A stretch of DNA of 40,050 bases, taken from positions 1 through 40,050 of the IMG/VR virus record IMGVR_UViG_3300031167_000010, one strand, 5' to 3'. This document shows, one piece after another, positions 39,226 through 40,050 of this stretch (position 1 is its first letter; each line of letters starts with the position of its first letter). The notes beneath the pieces are model-generated. The model searched no databases. It was not told the DNA's origin and worked only from the letters and a program-made list of their open reading frames with translations. This DNA is from a virus. The position numbers and the translations under genes were made by a program.

Positions 39226-39411
39226 TTATATGTAAACCTCTCCACTCCACATATAATGCTGAACTTCAGCAATAGCTTCTTCATAATTATCAGTTACTAC
39301 TGTTATATTCTCATCTTTATGAGTTTCACTATCTACAAAAGTAAATTCAATTTTACCATAATCTTTAATTGTTTCTTCTATCTGTCTTTTTGCGTTAAAT
39401 GTAATTTCCAT
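39226..39411 (-). CDS. hypothetical acidic protein, first gene after promoter P4
   Basis: A 61-residue acidic protein (MEITFNAKRQIEETIKDYGKIEF...) with alternating beta and helix segments and a YEEAIAEVQHYMWSGEVYI end. It is the first gene of the unit driven by P4 (about 50 bases of leader). No recognised family. Confidence 0.55.
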   Translation of the reverse strand: MEITFNAKRQIEETIKDYGKIEFTFVDSETHKDENITVVTDNYEEAIAEVQHYMWSGEVYI

Positions 39412-39458
39412 AATATTTGTTTTTGTTTTTGTTTGTTTGTATATTTTATCTCTTACCT

Positions 39459-39530
39459 TAATATAAGTACTTATATCTGTTATTCCTAATTTTTAAACAC
39501 TTTTCTTTTTAATTTTAACATTTATTAACA
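39459..39530 (-). promoter_or_regulatory. promoter/operator P4 (palindrome class)
   Basis: Minus strand TTA-N21-TATATT with the perfect palindrome ATATAAGTACTTATAT at 39461-39476 and the double-TGTTAA block at 39504-39530. Spacing is identical to P1-P3. The sequence from the palindrome to the block is nearly the same as in P1. It follows a terminator and faces the small-gene cluster at 39.4-37.8 kb. Confidence 0.7.
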
Positions 39531-39544
39531 TTTGAGTTATTTCC

Positions 39545-39575
39545 AAAAAAAAACTACTTAATTAATTAAGTAGTT
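39545..39575 (-). terminator. terminator with 24-bp perfect palindrome
   Basis: AACTACTTAATTAATTAAGTAGTT at 39552-39575 would be a perfect 24-bp palindrome; here its arms are AACTACTTAATT and AATTAAGTAGTT. On the minus strand it is followed by a T run (39551-39545). It ends whatever transcript arrives from the right and lies just before promoter P4. Confidence 0.65.
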
Positions 39576-39676
39576 AAAACTAAACCTATCCAACTCATCA
39601 CAAAAACAATATAATTCGTGTGGAGTGTTCCACGCTCTTGCCTTTGTTGGTGGTTATACTTGTTTTTTTTATTATT

Positions 39677-39789
39677 AAAACTCTTACAATTCTAATTAAT
39701 AATTCTCAATCGTTTTTGACTAATTATTAATCCAAAGACTTTTGAACCCTATGAAAAGTTTGAATGCTTTGTTTGATTGTAAGAGTTTT
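39677..39789. repeat. three-way-junction inverted-repeat element
   Basis: No gene is seen in 39477-39803 (327 bases). Besides P4 and its terminator, this part holds a nested set of inverted repeats. A 14-bp perfect outer stem (AAAACTCTTACAAT at 39677-39690 against 39776-39789) encloses two inner hairpins. The first is a 10-bp perfect stem (39695-39704 with 39722-39731, 17-base loop). The second pairs CAAA and CTTTT (39733-39743) with AAAAGTTTG (39754-39762), leaving a 2-base bulge. The layout is a three-way junction in either DNA or RNA. It could be a replication origin, a regulatory RNA or a protein-binding site. A short GTGGA/TCCAC hairpin lies further left, near 39620-39633. Confidence 0.5.
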
Positions 39790-39803
39790 TAAATTCTTCA
39801 ATC

Positions 39804-40019
39804 TTAAAAATTATTATAAAAAAACCAATCTTCCAAAGTGTAATTATCTTTTATTGATAAACTTGTTTCATCAAAAAACCTGTATTCTGTTTTTTTTATA
39901 AAATCATCTACATCTATTGAAATGTCAGATATTTTTTCTAGTAAATCATTTATACTATATAAATTTACTTCTTCAAAAACACCTTCTTTTTCTATTATAA
40001 TTGTTCTGCTTAAATCCAT
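39804..40019 (-). CDS. hypothetical acidic protein, 71 aa
   Basis: A 71-residue acidic protein (MDLSRTIIIEKEGVFEEV...) with a beta-rich start and an acidic centre (KISDISIDVDDFIKKTE), ending LEDWFFYNNF. It is the first gene of the window in the direction of transcription; its own promoter would lie outside. No recognised family. Confidence 0.5.
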   Translation of the reverse strand: MDLSRTIIIEKEGVFEEVNLYSINDLLEKISDISIDVDDFIKKTEYRFFDETSLSIKDNYTLEDWFFYNNF

Positions 40020-40050
40020 TATTCTGTTACCAATTTTCTGTATTTTATAT

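Noticed and set aside
39677-39789. Possible tRNA
   Set aside because: A folded multi-arm structure is present, but there is no 7-bp acceptor stem with T-loop GTTC sequence, and the size and arms do not match any tRNA.

Overview
The window is a continuous stretch of a tailed-phage genome (or a prophage cut out without host flanks) from a host in the Bacteroidota, most likely a flavobacterium. The evidence is very AT-rich DNA (roughly 30% GC by eye), starts with A-rich 'Kozak-like' leaders (commonly AAACAAACAAAATG) in place of Shine-Dalgarno sites, promoters of the TTG/TTA-N19-21-TATATTTG type, and a DUF3127-like SSB. Every supported gene lies on the minus strand, so the window reads from right to left. 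The HK97-type capsid, portal and protease set with a 1266-residue tape measure indicates a siphovirus-like particle. I see no integrase, DNA polymerase, tRNA or CRISPR array. The leftmost gene is cut by the window edge.

Layout in the direction of transcription. 40.0-37.8 kb: short orphan genes, with a gene-free structured segment at 39.48-39.80 kb. 37.74-36.1 kb: a recombination set (ERF annealing protein, PD-(D/E)XK exonuclease, SSB-like protein). 36.0-34.3 kb: a small HTH regulator bracketed by terminators, then small orphans. 34.24-29.75 kb: a DNA-modification cassette (ParB-like protein, DpdA-like transglycosylase, Gat-QueC fusion, QueD, QueE, and a phosphoribosyltransferase-FolE fusion). 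29.75-24.4 kb: terminases, portal, protease, capsid and a connector. 24-11 kb: tail. 11.2-7.9 kb: a collagen-like fibre gene. 7.9-6.2 kb: lysis cassette. 6.1-0 kb: small early-type genes and a replication set (winged-helix proteins, replisome organizer, DnaC-like loader, NinG).

How it works together. The modification genes run by 4-base ATGA overlaps straight into the terminase genes, so GTP-to-preQ0 synthesis, base insertion and packaging appear to be made from one transcript. I predict DNA guanines replaced with a 7-deazaguanine, most likely 2'-deoxyarchaeosine (dG+) because QueC carries an amidotransferase domain, as defence against host restriction. Seven related promoters, six with identical -33/-7 spacing, divide the window into transcription units. 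Four of them share a perfect 16-bp palindrome over the -7 box and a fixed upstream block, which points to one phage-wide regulator.

The most unusual items are the PRTase-FolE fusion, the promoter/operator family, the proline-free collagen fibre of 308 uninterrupted triplets, the spanin-like overlapping gene pair, and a three-way-junction inverted-repeat element near the right end.
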